From contig NZ_JAHLEL010000040.1 in the NCBI RefSeq assembly GCF_020131355.1, forward strand, positions 219,904 through 283,903: DNA of 64,000 bases. The letters are read 5' to 3'. The notes under the pieces were generated by a model. It saw only the letters and a program-made list of their open reading frames with translations, ran no database searches and had not been told where the DNA came from. The stretch's first letter is position 1. Every line of letters begins with the position of its first letter. The DNA is from Pseudonocardia sp. ICBG1293 (GTDB lineage Bacteria; Actinomycetota; Actinomycetes; Mycobacteriales; Pseudonocardiaceae). Of the stretch, positions 56,484-64,000 are shown piece after piece. Both the position numbers and the translations under genes were made by a program.

Positions 56484-57285
56484 GCGGCCGGCGTCAGCCC
56501 CGTCGCACGCTTGAACACCTGCCCGAAGTGCGACGGCCCGCGGAACCCCCACCGCGACCCGATGGCCGCCGCGGGCACGTCGGCCAGGCCCGCGTCGGCC
56601 AGGTCGCGCCGGCACATCTCGACGCGCCGGGCCCGGATCCAGGCCGCGGCACTGGTCCCGGTCCCGGCGAACAGGTTGTGCAGGTGGCGCGCGGAGACGA
56701 AGTGCGCGGCGGCGATCCCGGCGGGGGCGAGGTCCGGGTCGCCGAGGTGCGCCTCGACGTAGGCCTTGATCCGGTCCAGCAGGTCGCAGTGCGGGGCGGG
56801 CTCGGCCCCGGCCGTGCTCCGCAGCAGCACCCCGACCAGGTCCACGGCGTGCCGCACCGCGACGGCGGCGTGGGTGCCCATCGCGATCCGGTGCGCGTCG
56901 AGGTGGCGCAGGGTGTCGCACACGTAGCCGGCCAGCCCGGGGCCGGCGTCGAACGCGGTGCCCGCCACCCCGGTCAGGGGCTCCCCGCGGGGCTCGACGC
57001 GCTCGCGCGGGAAGTGCACGCACAGGGCGCGGAACGCGCGGTCCGCGGTGCGGGCACCCGGGCGGGCCGGGTCCAGCAGCGCCCACCGTCCGGGGACCAG
57101 CGGCTCGCCGTCGCCGAGCAGGGCGCTGCCCGCCAGCGCCACGACCAGTACCAGCCGGTCGTCCCCGGGGGCGGGCAGGTCACCGGCGACGGTGACGAAG
57201 GAGACGCCCTCCGGTCCGTCGGGACCGGGGACGGCCCCGGTCCCCGGGTCGGCGGGTCGGCGGGACGGTCGGCGACGGTCGTCAT
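56447..57285 (-). CDS. AraC-family regulator with one-base frameshift near the start
   Basis: An AraC regulator of about 279 residues after correction. The start region (MTTVADRPADPPTRGPG, ATG at 57285 with CAGGAG upstream) and the body (GVSFVTVAGDLPAPGDD, VALAGSALLGDGEPLVPG) are in different frames; one extra base around 57226-57250 (G/C runs) joins them. The C-terminal helix-turn-helix reads AAAHFVSARHLHNLF and RWGFRGPSHFGQVFKRATG. Without correction a GTG at 57142 would give 231 residues. It is divergent from the mhqED-like pair and probably regulates it. Confidence 0.78.
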
Positions 57286-57432
57286 CGGCGGCTCCTGGTC
57301 GTGCTGGTGGCCGTACCCAGCCTAGTCGCGCAGCAGTCGTCCGACGGCCCGGTGCGGGCGTGCACGCGGACGACAGCGGTCTGCGCCCGTCGGCGATGTG
57401 CGGGGACCGTGTCGTTCCTAGCGTCCGGACAC

Positions 57433-58386
57433 GTGGCTCATGTCGAAGGCTCGCACCATGTGACCCTGTCCGTCGCCGGCGCCCAGGAGGACGTCGACTT
57501 CCACACGAAGATCCTCGGCATGCGCTTCATCAAGCGCACCGTCCTGTTCGACGGCAACCTGCCGATCTACCACCTCTACTACTCCAACGCCGACGGCGAC
57601 CCGTCCAGCGTGGTCACCACGTTCCCGTGGGCGCAGGCGGGCCAGTTCGGCACCCGCGGCACCAACCAGGCCCGCGAGGTCCTGCTGTCGGTGCCGGAGG
57701 GCTCGCTGGACTTCTGGGCGCAGCGGCTGCGGTCCCACGACGTCGAGGTCGCCGACGTCGAACGGTTCGACCGGCGCCGGCTCGCCTTCGCCCACCCGTC
57801 GGGCATCGAGTACCAGCTCGTCGCCAACACCGGCGACCCGCGCCGCGGCTTCGAGGGCAACGGGGTGTCGGCGGAGCACGCGATCCACGGCATCCACGGC
57901 GTCGGCGTGCACATGACCACCCCGGACCGGATGGTCGAGTTCGCCGACACCTCCTTCTTCGCCCAGGGCGACCCCGCCGAGGACGGCGACATGTTCGGCC
58001 TGCGGATCGGGGACGCGAAGGTCGGCAACCACCTGGAGATCACCGTCAACCGGAGCGAGGACCAGGGCACCTGGCGCTACGGCGCGGGCACCTATCACCA
58101 CTTCGCGTGGAACGTGTCGGACCTGGCGAACCAGGAGGCGGTGAAGTTCGACATCGAGGGTGCGGGCTACACCGACATCTCCGAGCTCAAGGACCGCAAG
58201 TACTTCAAGAGCGTCTACGTCCGGACGCCGAGCGGGGCGCTGTTCGAGCTGGCCGTCACCCACGAGGAGGGCGGCTGGACCTGCGACGAGTCGCCGCACG
58301 AGCTGGGCACCCGGTTCCAGCTGCCGGAGCAGTTCGAGGACCGACGCGAGGAGATCTTCGCCAAGCTGGAACCGATCGAGGCCTGA
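57433..58386 (+). CDS. VOC ring-cleavage dioxygenase (MhqE/MhqO-like)
   Basis: A 317-residue protein with two VOC modules. HHVTLSVAGAQEDVDFHTK begins the first, with metal His; IHGVGVHMTTPDRMVEFA and YHHFAWNVSD form the second, with VRTPSGALFELA containing the Glu ligand. This is the MhqE/MhqO type of hydroquinone/catechol dioxygenase. TAGCGT (57419-57424) lies 8 bases before the GTG, so translation is probably leaderless. Its stop overlaps the start of the next gene (TGATG), giving the dioxygenase-carboxylesterase pair known from mhqED of Bacillus. Confidence 0.85.
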   Translation: MAHVEGSHHVTLSVAGAQEDVDFHTKILGMRFIKRTVLFDGNLPIYHLYYSNADGDPSSVVTTFPWAQAGQFGTRGTNQAREVLLSVPEGSLDFWAQRLRSHDVEVADVERFDRRRLAFAHPSGIEYQLVANTGDPRRGFEGNGVSAEHAIHGIHGVGVHMTTPDRMVEFADTSFFAQGDPAEDGDMFGLRIGDAKVGNHLEITVNRSEDQGTWRYGAGTYHHFAWNVSDLANQEAVKFDIEGAGYTDISELKDRKYFKSVYVRTPSGALFELAVTHEEGGWTCDESPHELGTRFQLPEQFEDRREEIFAKLEPIEA

Positions 58387-59006
58387 TGACCACCTGGGGG
58401 GACCCCGCGGCGCCGCTGGTCGTGCTCGCCCTGCACGGGCGGGGGCGCGACCCCGGCGACATGCGCGCCACCGCGGCGCGGTTCGGGGACGTGCCCGCCC
58501 GGTTCGTCGCCCCGGCGGCGCCGGGCGGCAGCTGGTACCCGAAGCCGTTCCTCGAACCGTTCGACGAGAACCGGGACGCGCTGCTGCGCGCGCTCGACGT
58601 CGTCGACGACCGGCTGGCCCGGCTGGCGGACGAGGGGGTCGGCCGGGACCGGGTGGTGCTGTGGGGGTTCTCCCAGGGCGCCTGTGTGGTCGCGCACCAC
58701 CTGCTGGTGCGCGACCCACGCCCGTGCGCGGGACTGGTCGTGTTCACCGGCGGGTTCGTCGGCCCGGACCCGGTGCCCGCCCCGCCGTCGGGGTCGCTCG
58801 CGCCGACCCCGGCGGTGCTGCGGTCGATCTCGCGCGACCCGTGGGTGCCCGCGCACCGGGTCGAGGAGACCGCGGTCCTGCTGACCGGGGCGGGTGCGCG
58901 GGTGGACCTGCGGATCGACGACGGCGACGAGCACGTGGTCACCGACGAGGCGTGCGCGGCCGCGGCCGGGCTCCTGCACGCGGTGGCTGTCGGGGGTCGC
59001 CTCTAG
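58386..59006 (+). CDS. MhqD-like carboxylesterase
   Basis: A 206-residue phospholipase/carboxylesterase-type hydrolase. Seen are LALHGRGRDPGDM, the nucleophile GFSQGAC, and the DGDEHVV His near the end. In Bacillus the mhqED pair acts in quinone detoxification. Here it is coupled to the dioxygenase by a one-base overlap, and an AraC gene faces the pair. Confidence 0.83.
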   Translation: MTTWGDPAAPLVVLALHGRGRDPGDMRATAARFGDVPARFVAPAAPGGSWYPKPFLEPFDENRDALLRALDVVDDRLARLADEGVGRDRVVLWGFSQGACVVAHHLLVRDPRPCAGLVVFTGGFVGPDPVPAPPSGSLAPTPAVLRSISRDPWVPAHRVEETAVLLTGAGARVDLRIDDGDEHVVTDEACAAAAGLLHAVAVGGRL

Positions 59007-59015
59007 CGTGGGGGT

Positions 59016-62000
59016 GTGTTCGTCGTCCACGCCCTGCACTCCCCCGCCCGCGGCGTCCTGCTGTGGGCGGAGGACGGCGAGCGGAGCCCGCGCACCGACC
59101 GCCGGTCACTGCGCACGGCGCGGCCGCACCCGTTCGCGGTGCCCTCGGACGCGCTGGCCGCGATCCACCCGGGCAAGCCGGCGTCGGTGACGGTGCTGCT
59201 GCCCTCGTACCCGTCGGGGCCGCAGGACTCCCCCGGTCTGGTCCGCTCCCGGCCGCGCACCCGCGGCCGGGGCGCGCCGACGCTGGCGCCGTGGACGGTG
59301 CCCGCGGTGGTCGTCGACCCCTCCGAGCTCACCGACCCCTCCCCCGAGGTCCGCTACGGCGCCGGCTTCACCCACCTCGCCGACCTCGCGCAGCTCGCCG
59401 AGGAGCTGGCCGCCCGCGGCCGGGTCCTGCCGGTGCTGCTCACCGAGTCCGGCCGGCCCGCGGCGCGCTGGCGCCCGGTCGTCCAGGGGCTGGACGCGGT
59501 CGCCCGCGCGGACCTCGTCCGTCGGCTGCCCCCGGTCGCGCGGGCCGAGCAGCGCCGCCCGGGCGACGTCGCGGGGCAGGACCCGGACACCCTGGTCGAC
59601 GCCGCGCTGGCCCGCTTCACCGACACCGCGGTCCGCGAGCGGCTGGGGCGCAGTGCCACCATGCCGCTCCCGCTGCCCGCCCGGCCGGACGCGCCGGCGG
59701 CCCTGCTGCACGCACTGACCGGACCGTCGGCGGACCTGCCCGCGACCGGGGCCGGGCTGCAGGTGCTGCGCGAGGCGCTCACGGTGTGGGAGGACGTCGG
59801 GCGCGAGCAGCCCGGCGCCGCGACCGCCCTGTTCCGGCTCGCCGAGGTGTCCACCCTGCATGACCCGGCGGACCCCGGCCCGGACCTCGACGACCAGACC
59901 GGTGACGGCACCCGGTGGGAGCTGCAGTTCGCGCTGCGTTCCACCGAGGACCCGAGCCTGGTGTTCGACGCGGCCGGCGTCTGGGCCGGGGAGGCCGACG
60001 CGCTGGTGTCCGGCGCGCAGGACGTGCTGCTGGCGGAGCTGGGCCGGGCGGCGCAGGTGCTGCCGGATCTCGTGCCCGCGCTGCGCCGGGCCCGGCCGAC
60101 CGGGCTGCCGCTCGACGTCACCGGCGCGCACCGGTTCCTCACCCGGGACGCGCCGGCGTTGCTGTCGGCCGGGTTCGGGGTGGCGCTGCCGCGCGGCTGG
60201 GACGGGCGCCGTCCGCTGGGGCTGCGGCTGTCGGCCTCGTCGGCCCCCGCCCCGGGGGTGATCACCCGCGGTGGCCTGGGGCGCGACGAGCTGGCGGAGT
60301 TCCGCTGGTCGCTCGCCGTCGGCGACGAGGAGCTGGGCGAGTCGGAGATCTCCGCGCTGGTGGCCGCGAAGGCGCCCCTGGTCCGGCTGCGCGGACGCTG
60401 GGTCGCCGTGGACGCCGAGGCGCTGGCGCAGGGGCTGGACTTCCTGCGCCGCCACCGGGACCGGCCGCCCACGGTCGGGGAGGTACTGGCCGCGGCCCGC
60501 GGCGACGCCCACGCCCCCCTCCCGGTGACCGACGTGTCGGCCCGTGGGGACCTGGGGGCGCTGCTGGAGGGCACCGCCGACCGCACGCTGACACCCGTTC
60601 CGGCACCGCCGGGGTTCACCGCGACGCTGCGCCCCTACCAGGAGCGCGGGGTGGCGTGGCTGGCGTTCCTGTCCTCGCTGGGGCTGGGGGCGTGTCTGGC
60701 CGACGACATGGGCCTGGGCAAGACCGTGCAGCTGCTGGCCCTGGAGGCGCACGACCGGGCCGACGGGCCGACCGGCGCGCCGTCGTTGATCGTGTGCCCG
60801 ATGTCGATGGTCGGCACGTGGCAGCGGGAGGCCGCGACGTTCGCCCCCGGCCTGCGGGTGCACGCCCACCACGGCGCCTCCCGGCCGCGCGGTGCGGCCC
60901 TGCACGCCGCGCTCGACGCGGCGGACCTGGTCGTCACCACCTACGCGACCGCGACGCGCGACGCCGAGGACCTGCGGGCGTGGCGGTTCCACCGCCTCGT
61001 GCTCGACGAGGCCCAGATGATCAAGAATGCGCACGCGGCGGCGTCGCGCACGATGCGGTCGCTCGACGCGGCCCACCGGGTCGCGCTGACCGGCACGCCG
61101 ATGGAGAACCGGCTGGCCGAGCTGTGGTCGGTGATGGACTTCCTCAACCCGGGGGTGCTCGGGGTGCCGGAGGTGTTCCGGCAGCGGTTCGCGGTGCCGA
61201 TCGAACGCCACCGCGACGCCGGGGTGGCACGGACGCTGCGCCGGATCACCCGGCCGTACCTGCTGCGGCGGGTCAAGACCGACCCCACGGTGATCGACGA
61301 CCTGCCGGAGAAGATCGAGATCGTGGCCGACCACCGGCTCACCCGGGAACAGGCGTCGCTGTACCGGACCGTGGTCGACGACATGATGGAGAAGATCGAG
61401 GACAGCGACGGCATCGAGCGCCGCGGCAACGTGCTCGCGGCGATGAGCAAGCTCAAGCAGGTCTGCAACCACCCCGCGCAGCTGCTGCACGACGGGTCCC
61501 CGATGCACCGCTCGGGCGGGCGGCACCGCTCGGGCAAGGTCGCCCGCCTCGAGGAGCTCCTGGAGCCGGTGCTCGCCGCCGGGGACCGGGCGCTGCTGTT
61601 CACCCAGTACACCGAGTTCGCCGCCATGCTGCGACCGCACCTGTCGGCACGGTTCGACACCGAGGTCCTCTACCTGCACGGCGGCACCTCGAAGAAGCGG
61701 CGCGACGAGATGGTGGAGCGGTTCCAGTCCGGCGAGGGGCCGTCGCTGTTCCTGCTCTCGCTGCGCGCGGGCGGCACCGGGCTGGCCCTGACCGCGGCGA
61801 ACCACGTGATCCACCTGGACCGGTGGTGGAACCCGGCGGTGGAGGACCAGGCCACCGACCGCGCGTTCCGGATCGGGCAGCGGCGCGCGGTGCAGGTGCG
61901 CCGGTTCGTGTGCCCGGGCACCGTGGAGGAGCGCATCGAGGCGCTGGTCACCGCGAAGCGGTCGCTGTCGGACATGGTGGTGACCGGCGGGGAGGACTGG

Positions 62001-62099
62001 CTGACGTCGCTGTCGACCTCCGAGCTGCGCGCGGTGTTCGCACTCGGCTCGGACGCGGTGGCCGATCCCGACGAGGACACAGGGGGCGGCGATGAGTGA
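59016..62099 (+). CDS. SNF2-family helicase-like ATPase
   Basis: A 1027-residue SNF2/Swi2 ATPase. Residues 1-520 are an N-terminal region typical of the bacterial SNF2 group. The motor has DDMGLGKTVQ (motif I, D563), DEAQ (motif II, D664), LTGTPMEN (III), and TDRAFRIGQRR (VI). It probably translocates on DNA to displace proteins. TAGCGT (59004-59009) lies 6 bases before the GTG, so translation is likely leaderless. It overlaps the SWIM protein gene by 8 bases. Confidence 0.9.
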   Translation: MFVVHALHSPARGVLLWAEDGERSPRTDRRSLRTARPHPFAVPSDALAAIHPGKPASVTVLLPSYPSGPQDSPGLVRSRPRTRGRGAPTLAPWTVPAVVVDPSELTDPSPEVRYGAGFTHLADLAQLAEELAARGRVLPVLLTESGRPAARWRPVVQGLDAVARADLVRRLPPVARAEQRRPGDVAGQDPDTLVDAALARFTDTAVRERLGRSATMPLPLPARPDAPAALLHALTGPSADLPATGAGLQVLREALTVWEDVGREQPGAATALFRLAEVSTLHDPADPGPDLDDQTGDGTRWELQFALRSTEDPSLVFDAAGVWAGEADALVSGAQDVLLAELGRAAQVLPDLVPALRRARPTGLPLDVTGAHRFLTRDAPALLSAGFGVALPRGWDGRRPLGLRLSASSAPAPGVITRGGLGRDELAEFRWSLAVGDEELGESEISALVAAKAPLVRLRGRWVAVDAEALAQGLDFLRRHRDRPPTVGEVLAAARGDAHAPLPVTDVSARGDLGALLEGTADRTLTPVPAPPGFTATLRPYQERGVAWLAFLSSLGLGACLADDMGLGKTVQLLALEAHDRADGPTGAPSLIVCPMSMVGTWQREAATFAPGLRVHAHHGASRPRGAALHAALDAADLVVTTYATATRDAEDLRAWRFHRLVLDEAQMIKNAHAAASRTMRSLDAAHRVALTGTPMENRLAELWSVMDFLNPGVLGVPEVFRQRFAVPIERHRDAGVARTLRRITRPYLLRRVKTDPTVIDDLPEKIEIVADHRLTREQASLYRTVVDDMMEKIEDSDGIERRGNVLAAMSKLKQVCNHPAQLLHDGSPMHRSGGRHRSGKVARLEELLEPVLAAGDRALLFTQYTEFAAMLRPHLSARFDTEVLYLHGGTSKKRRDEMVERFQSGEGPSLFLLSLRAGGTGLALTAANHVIHLDRWWNPAVEDQATDRAFRIGQRRAVQVRRFVCPGTVEERIEALVTAKRSLSDMVVTGGEDWLTSLSTSELRAVFALGSDAVADPDEDTGGGDE

Positions 62100-62919
62100 C
62101 CGGCCGTTCTGGGCGCAGGAGGACTTCACCGGCGGGCCGCCGCGCCGCGTCGAGGGCGGGATCCGGATCCACGCGACGCGGGGTGCGGTCGCCCGGACCT
62201 GGTGGTCGGCGCGGTTCCTGGCCGTGCTGGAACGCCTCGGCGTCGGCGGGCGGCTCTCGCGTGGCCGCAGCTACGCCCGGTCGGGGCAGATCGTGTCGCT
62301 CGACGTCGACGCGGGCGCGGTGGTCGCACTGGTGCAGGGCACCCGGCCGCAGCCCTACCGGGTGCGCATCGGGCTGCGGGTGTGGGACAAGACGGAGTGG
62401 CGGGGCGTGGAGCAGGCACTGGCCGCCGACGCCTGGTACACCGCGGCGCTGCTGTCGGGCACCGTGCCCCCCGAGATCGAGGAGTTGCTCGACGGCCTGG
62501 GCCTGTCGCTGTTCCCGGCCGACGTCGCCGACCTCGCACAGGACTGCTCGTGCCCGGACCACACCGTGCCGTGCAAGCACCTGGCCGCGGTGTTCTACGT
62601 GCTGGCCCAGCGGTGCGACACCGACCCGTTCACGCTGCTCACCCTGCGCGGACGCGACCGGGACACGCTGCTGGAGCGGCTGCGGTCCGAGCGCGACCGC
62701 ACCGGCGGCCGATCCGCGCCGTCCGGGCCGGTGCCGCTGGCGGTCCTGCTGGACGACTTCTGGGAGGGGGCGCCCGGCTCCGCTCCCCCGCGCCCGCCGG
62801 ACACCGAGCCGGGCGCGGTCCTGGACCAGGTGCCCGAGCCGTCCCTGCGGGCGAACGGCGGGCGGCTGACCGACGCGTTGCGGCCGGTGTACCGGGCGCT
62901 GGCCCATCCGGACGCGTGA
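62092..62919 (+). CDS. SWIM zinc-finger protein
   Basis: A 275-residue protein with a SWIM zinc finger, DCSCPDHTVPCKHLAAV (CxCx6CxH), near residues 150-165. The N-terminal WWSARFLAVLERLG is conserved in the SWIM proteins that accompany SNF2 ATPases. The pair probably acts together on DNA or protein complexes. It overlaps the SNF2 gene. The Pro-rich region (225-250) looks disordered. Confidence 0.87.
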   Translation: MSDRPFWAQEDFTGGPPRRVEGGIRIHATRGAVARTWWSARFLAVLERLGVGGRLSRGRSYARSGQIVSLDVDAGAVVALVQGTRPQPYRVRIGLRVWDKTEWRGVEQALAADAWYTAALLSGTVPPEIEELLDGLGLSLFPADVADLAQDCSCPDHTVPCKHLAAVFYVLAQRCDTDPFTLLTLRGRDRDTLLERLRSERDRTGGRSAPSGPVPLAVLLDDFWEGAPGSAPPRPPDTEPGAVLDQVPEPSLRANGGRLTDALRPVYRALAHPDA

Positions 62920-62921
62920 AA

Positions 62922-62949
62922 GGTCGGGTAGACCCGACCCATGTCGGGT
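62922..62949. promoter_or_regulatory. XRE operator: palindrome plus extra half-site
   Basis: GGTCGGGTAGACCCGACC (62922-62939) is a perfect palindrome; a third half-site TGTCGGGT (62942-62949) follows in direct orientation. TAAAGC (62949-62954), a -10-like hexamer, lies 6 bases before the XRE start. The XRE protein probably represses its own promoter here. Confidence 0.7.
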
Positions 62950-62960
62950 AAAGCTGTCGC

Positions 62961-63236
62961 ATGGGCAGGCTCCCCGCCGATGTGCGATCCGACGTCGCCG
63001 CAGCGCGACGCCGGGCGAGTCTGACCCAACGACGACTGGGCGAACTGGTCGGCGTGAGCCGCCAGACCGTGGTGGAGATCGAGGCCGGCGGATACAACCC
63101 GTCGACGGCGGTCGCACTGCGACTGGCGGTCGCGCTGGACACCCCGGTGGAGCAGTTGTTCGCGCTGCCCGCCGCGGAGGCCGACAGGATCCGCGCCCGG
63201 CGTGACGCAGCGAAGACGGGAGGCCGGGATGCCTAG
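62961..63236 (+). CDS. XRE-family regulator
   Basis: A 91-residue Cro/CI-type repressor: LTQRRLGELVGVSRQTVVEI, then ALRLAVALDTPVEQLFAL, as in the YozG/DUF2975-associated small XRE group. It is probably leaderless. It overlaps the next gene by 8 bases. The operator with three half-sites lies directly upstream. Confidence 0.87.
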   Translation: MGRLPADVRSDVAAARRRASLTQRRLGELVGVSRQTVVEIEAGGYNPSTAVALRLAVALDTPVEQLFALPAAEADRIRARRDAAKTGGRDA

Positions 63237-63714
63237 TCCGTGGACGGCCCTGCGCGAGACGCAGCGCCAGATCAGGAACGAGACCGACGAGCGCGCGGAG
63301 CTGGTGCTGCTGCGGCGCCGCTGCCTGGAGATGCAGGTGGTGGTCGTCGCGGGGGCGCTCGGCGTGGTCGTTCTACTGGGCCGCCCGCTCGGACTGCGGG
63401 ATGCCTCCGGGGCGACCTGGTCCGGTGCCGTGCTCGTACTGGTACTGAGCCTTGTCGCCGTGTGGCTGGTCGCACGGGCGGTCGGTCGAGCCCTGTACGG
63501 GACACACGTGACACCCGAGCGGGAGCGAGCGGAGACGCTCCGCGCGCTGCTGCTGTTGCCGCTGCTCGTGGTGGTCGCCGGGGCTGTCCACTGGTGGGTG
63601 GGCGGCGACCTCGCCGACACCGGGCTCTACGTCGTACTGCTCGCCGTCGCCACGGGTGCCGGCCTGGGACTGCACCTGTGGTGGATCCGGAAGCCCGTCC
63701 CGAGCGAGCGATGA
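63229..63714 (+). CDS. Four-helix membrane protein
   Basis: A 161-residue membrane protein with helices at about 35-55, 66-84, 105-125 and 133-152. The N-terminus is charged and helical (ETQRQIRNETDERAELVLL). ACGGGAGG gives a good ribosome binding site for the ATG at 63229. It is cotranscribed with a small XRE repressor, as DUF2975-type modules are. Function unknown. Confidence 0.75.
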   Translation: MPSPWTALRETQRQIRNETDERAELVLLRRRCLEMQVVVVAGALGVVVLLGRPLGLRDASGATWSGAVLVLVLSLVAVWLVARAVGRALYGTHVTPERERAETLRALLLLPLLVVVAGAVHWWVGGDLADTGLYVVLLAVATGAGLGLHLWWIRKPVPSER

Positions 63715-63727
63715 GCTGGAAATATGT

Positions 63728-63764
63728 GAGGGCCCGGTCGCCGTGGTCGAGCGACCGGGCCCTC
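63728..63764. terminator. 14-bp terminator
   Basis: GAGGGCCCGGTCGC (63728-63741) pairs perfectly with GCGACCGGGCCCTC (63751-63764) around a 9-base loop. It lies 13 bases after the membrane protein stop. Confidence 0.82.
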
Positions 63765-63810
63765 GTCCCGAACTGACGCGCCGCTCCCACCACCAAGCGA
63801 CGACCTGAAG

Positions 63811-63829
63811 TTAGCCTAGGCTTACCTGC
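63811..63829 (-). promoter_or_regulatory. IdeR/DtxR-box-like sequence
   Basis: TTAGCCTAGGCTTACCTGC, read on the reverse strand, agrees at 15 of 19 positions with the iron-box consensus TTAGGTAAGCCTAACCTAA. It lies between two convergent gene ends, so no target gene is obvious in the window. Confidence 0.35.
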
Positions 63830-63860
63830 GTCGTCAAGCGCGGCGCGCGGTCCGGAGGAC

Positions 63861-64000
63861 TCAGCCGGTCACGGCCCGGGCCCGCGCCGGATCGAGCCGG
63901 CCGGTCGCCCCGGCGTGCCGCTCGAACCAGATCGTCGTCAGCGGCGGGATGCTGGCGAGCAAGACCGATCACGACGGTGCGCAGGTCCCAGCGGAACAGC
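63861..64000 (-). CDS. 3' end of a membrane protein, DUF3817-like (partial, frame break)
   Basis: The last 45 or so codons of a minus-strand gene. LFRWDLRTVVIG is in one frame and LLASIPPLTTIWFERHAG, ending in RAVTG, in another; one missing base near 63961-63970 explains this. The RW..L and PF/T-WFE pattern recalls the end of DUF3817 membrane proteins. The start lies outside the window. Confidence 0.4.

Overview
This 64 kb window is chromosomal DNA of a high-GC actinobacterium. GTG starts are frequent, coding density is high, many genes overlap by 1-4 bases, and many starts look leaderless. The gene set (lpqY-sugABC, pimA, patA, a PacL1-CtpC pair, lysG-lysE, a DUF2236 oxygenase) fits the mycobacterial/pseudonocardial side of the phylum. 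A Pseudonocardiaceae member such as Pseudonocardia is my best guess; this is inference, not a database result.

The backbone is a housekeeping block read on the minus strand: thrS, HIT protein, pgsA, patA, pimA, LemA-like, pdxS, then pdxT, yebC, ruvC, ruvA. In mycobacteria these genes lie close together. Here they are spread over about 37 kb because accessory cassettes sit between them. Between ruvC and yebC are an esterase, a MOSC protein and polA. Between yebC and pdxT are a metal-efflux pair (pacL1-ctpC) and a TetR/DUF2236 operon. Between pdxT and pdxS is an 18 kb insert holding malic enzyme, DUF4032, a LacI regulator facing lpqY-sugABC, an SDR gene, azlCD with an XRE-cupin regulator, and a GH16 hydrolase gene.

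The GH16 gene is cut by a 4.0 kb Tn554-like element that encodes only two tyrosine recombinases. The insertion lies just after the catalytic motif.

From 37.4 kb rightwards are a luciferase-like monooxygenase, a class A PBP with a long disordered N-terminus, lysG/lysE, an AraC-VOC-YjbR operon, and a betaine-type ABC importer (proXVW). The importer is preceded by a 24-codon cysteine-ending leader peptide. Next come a hydrolase, an F420/FMN protein, SMP-30, pirin, and a 2.3 kb IS patch: IS630 family, a 121 bp MITE and an IS5 family element. After that follow an ArsR-SRPBCC operon, an AraC gene facing an mhqED-like dioxygenase/esterase pair, an SNF2 ATPase with a SWIM protein, and an XRE/membrane-protein operon. 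A truncated minus-strand gene closes the window.

Six genes (HIT, proV, lacI, GH16, one AraC, the last partial gene) each need one added base to restore their frame. Several of these sites are G/C homopolymers, so base-calling errors are more likely than six real pseudogenes. Good operator candidates were found for LacI, XRE-cupin, ArsR, the XRE/membrane pair, TetR and the metal-efflux pair.
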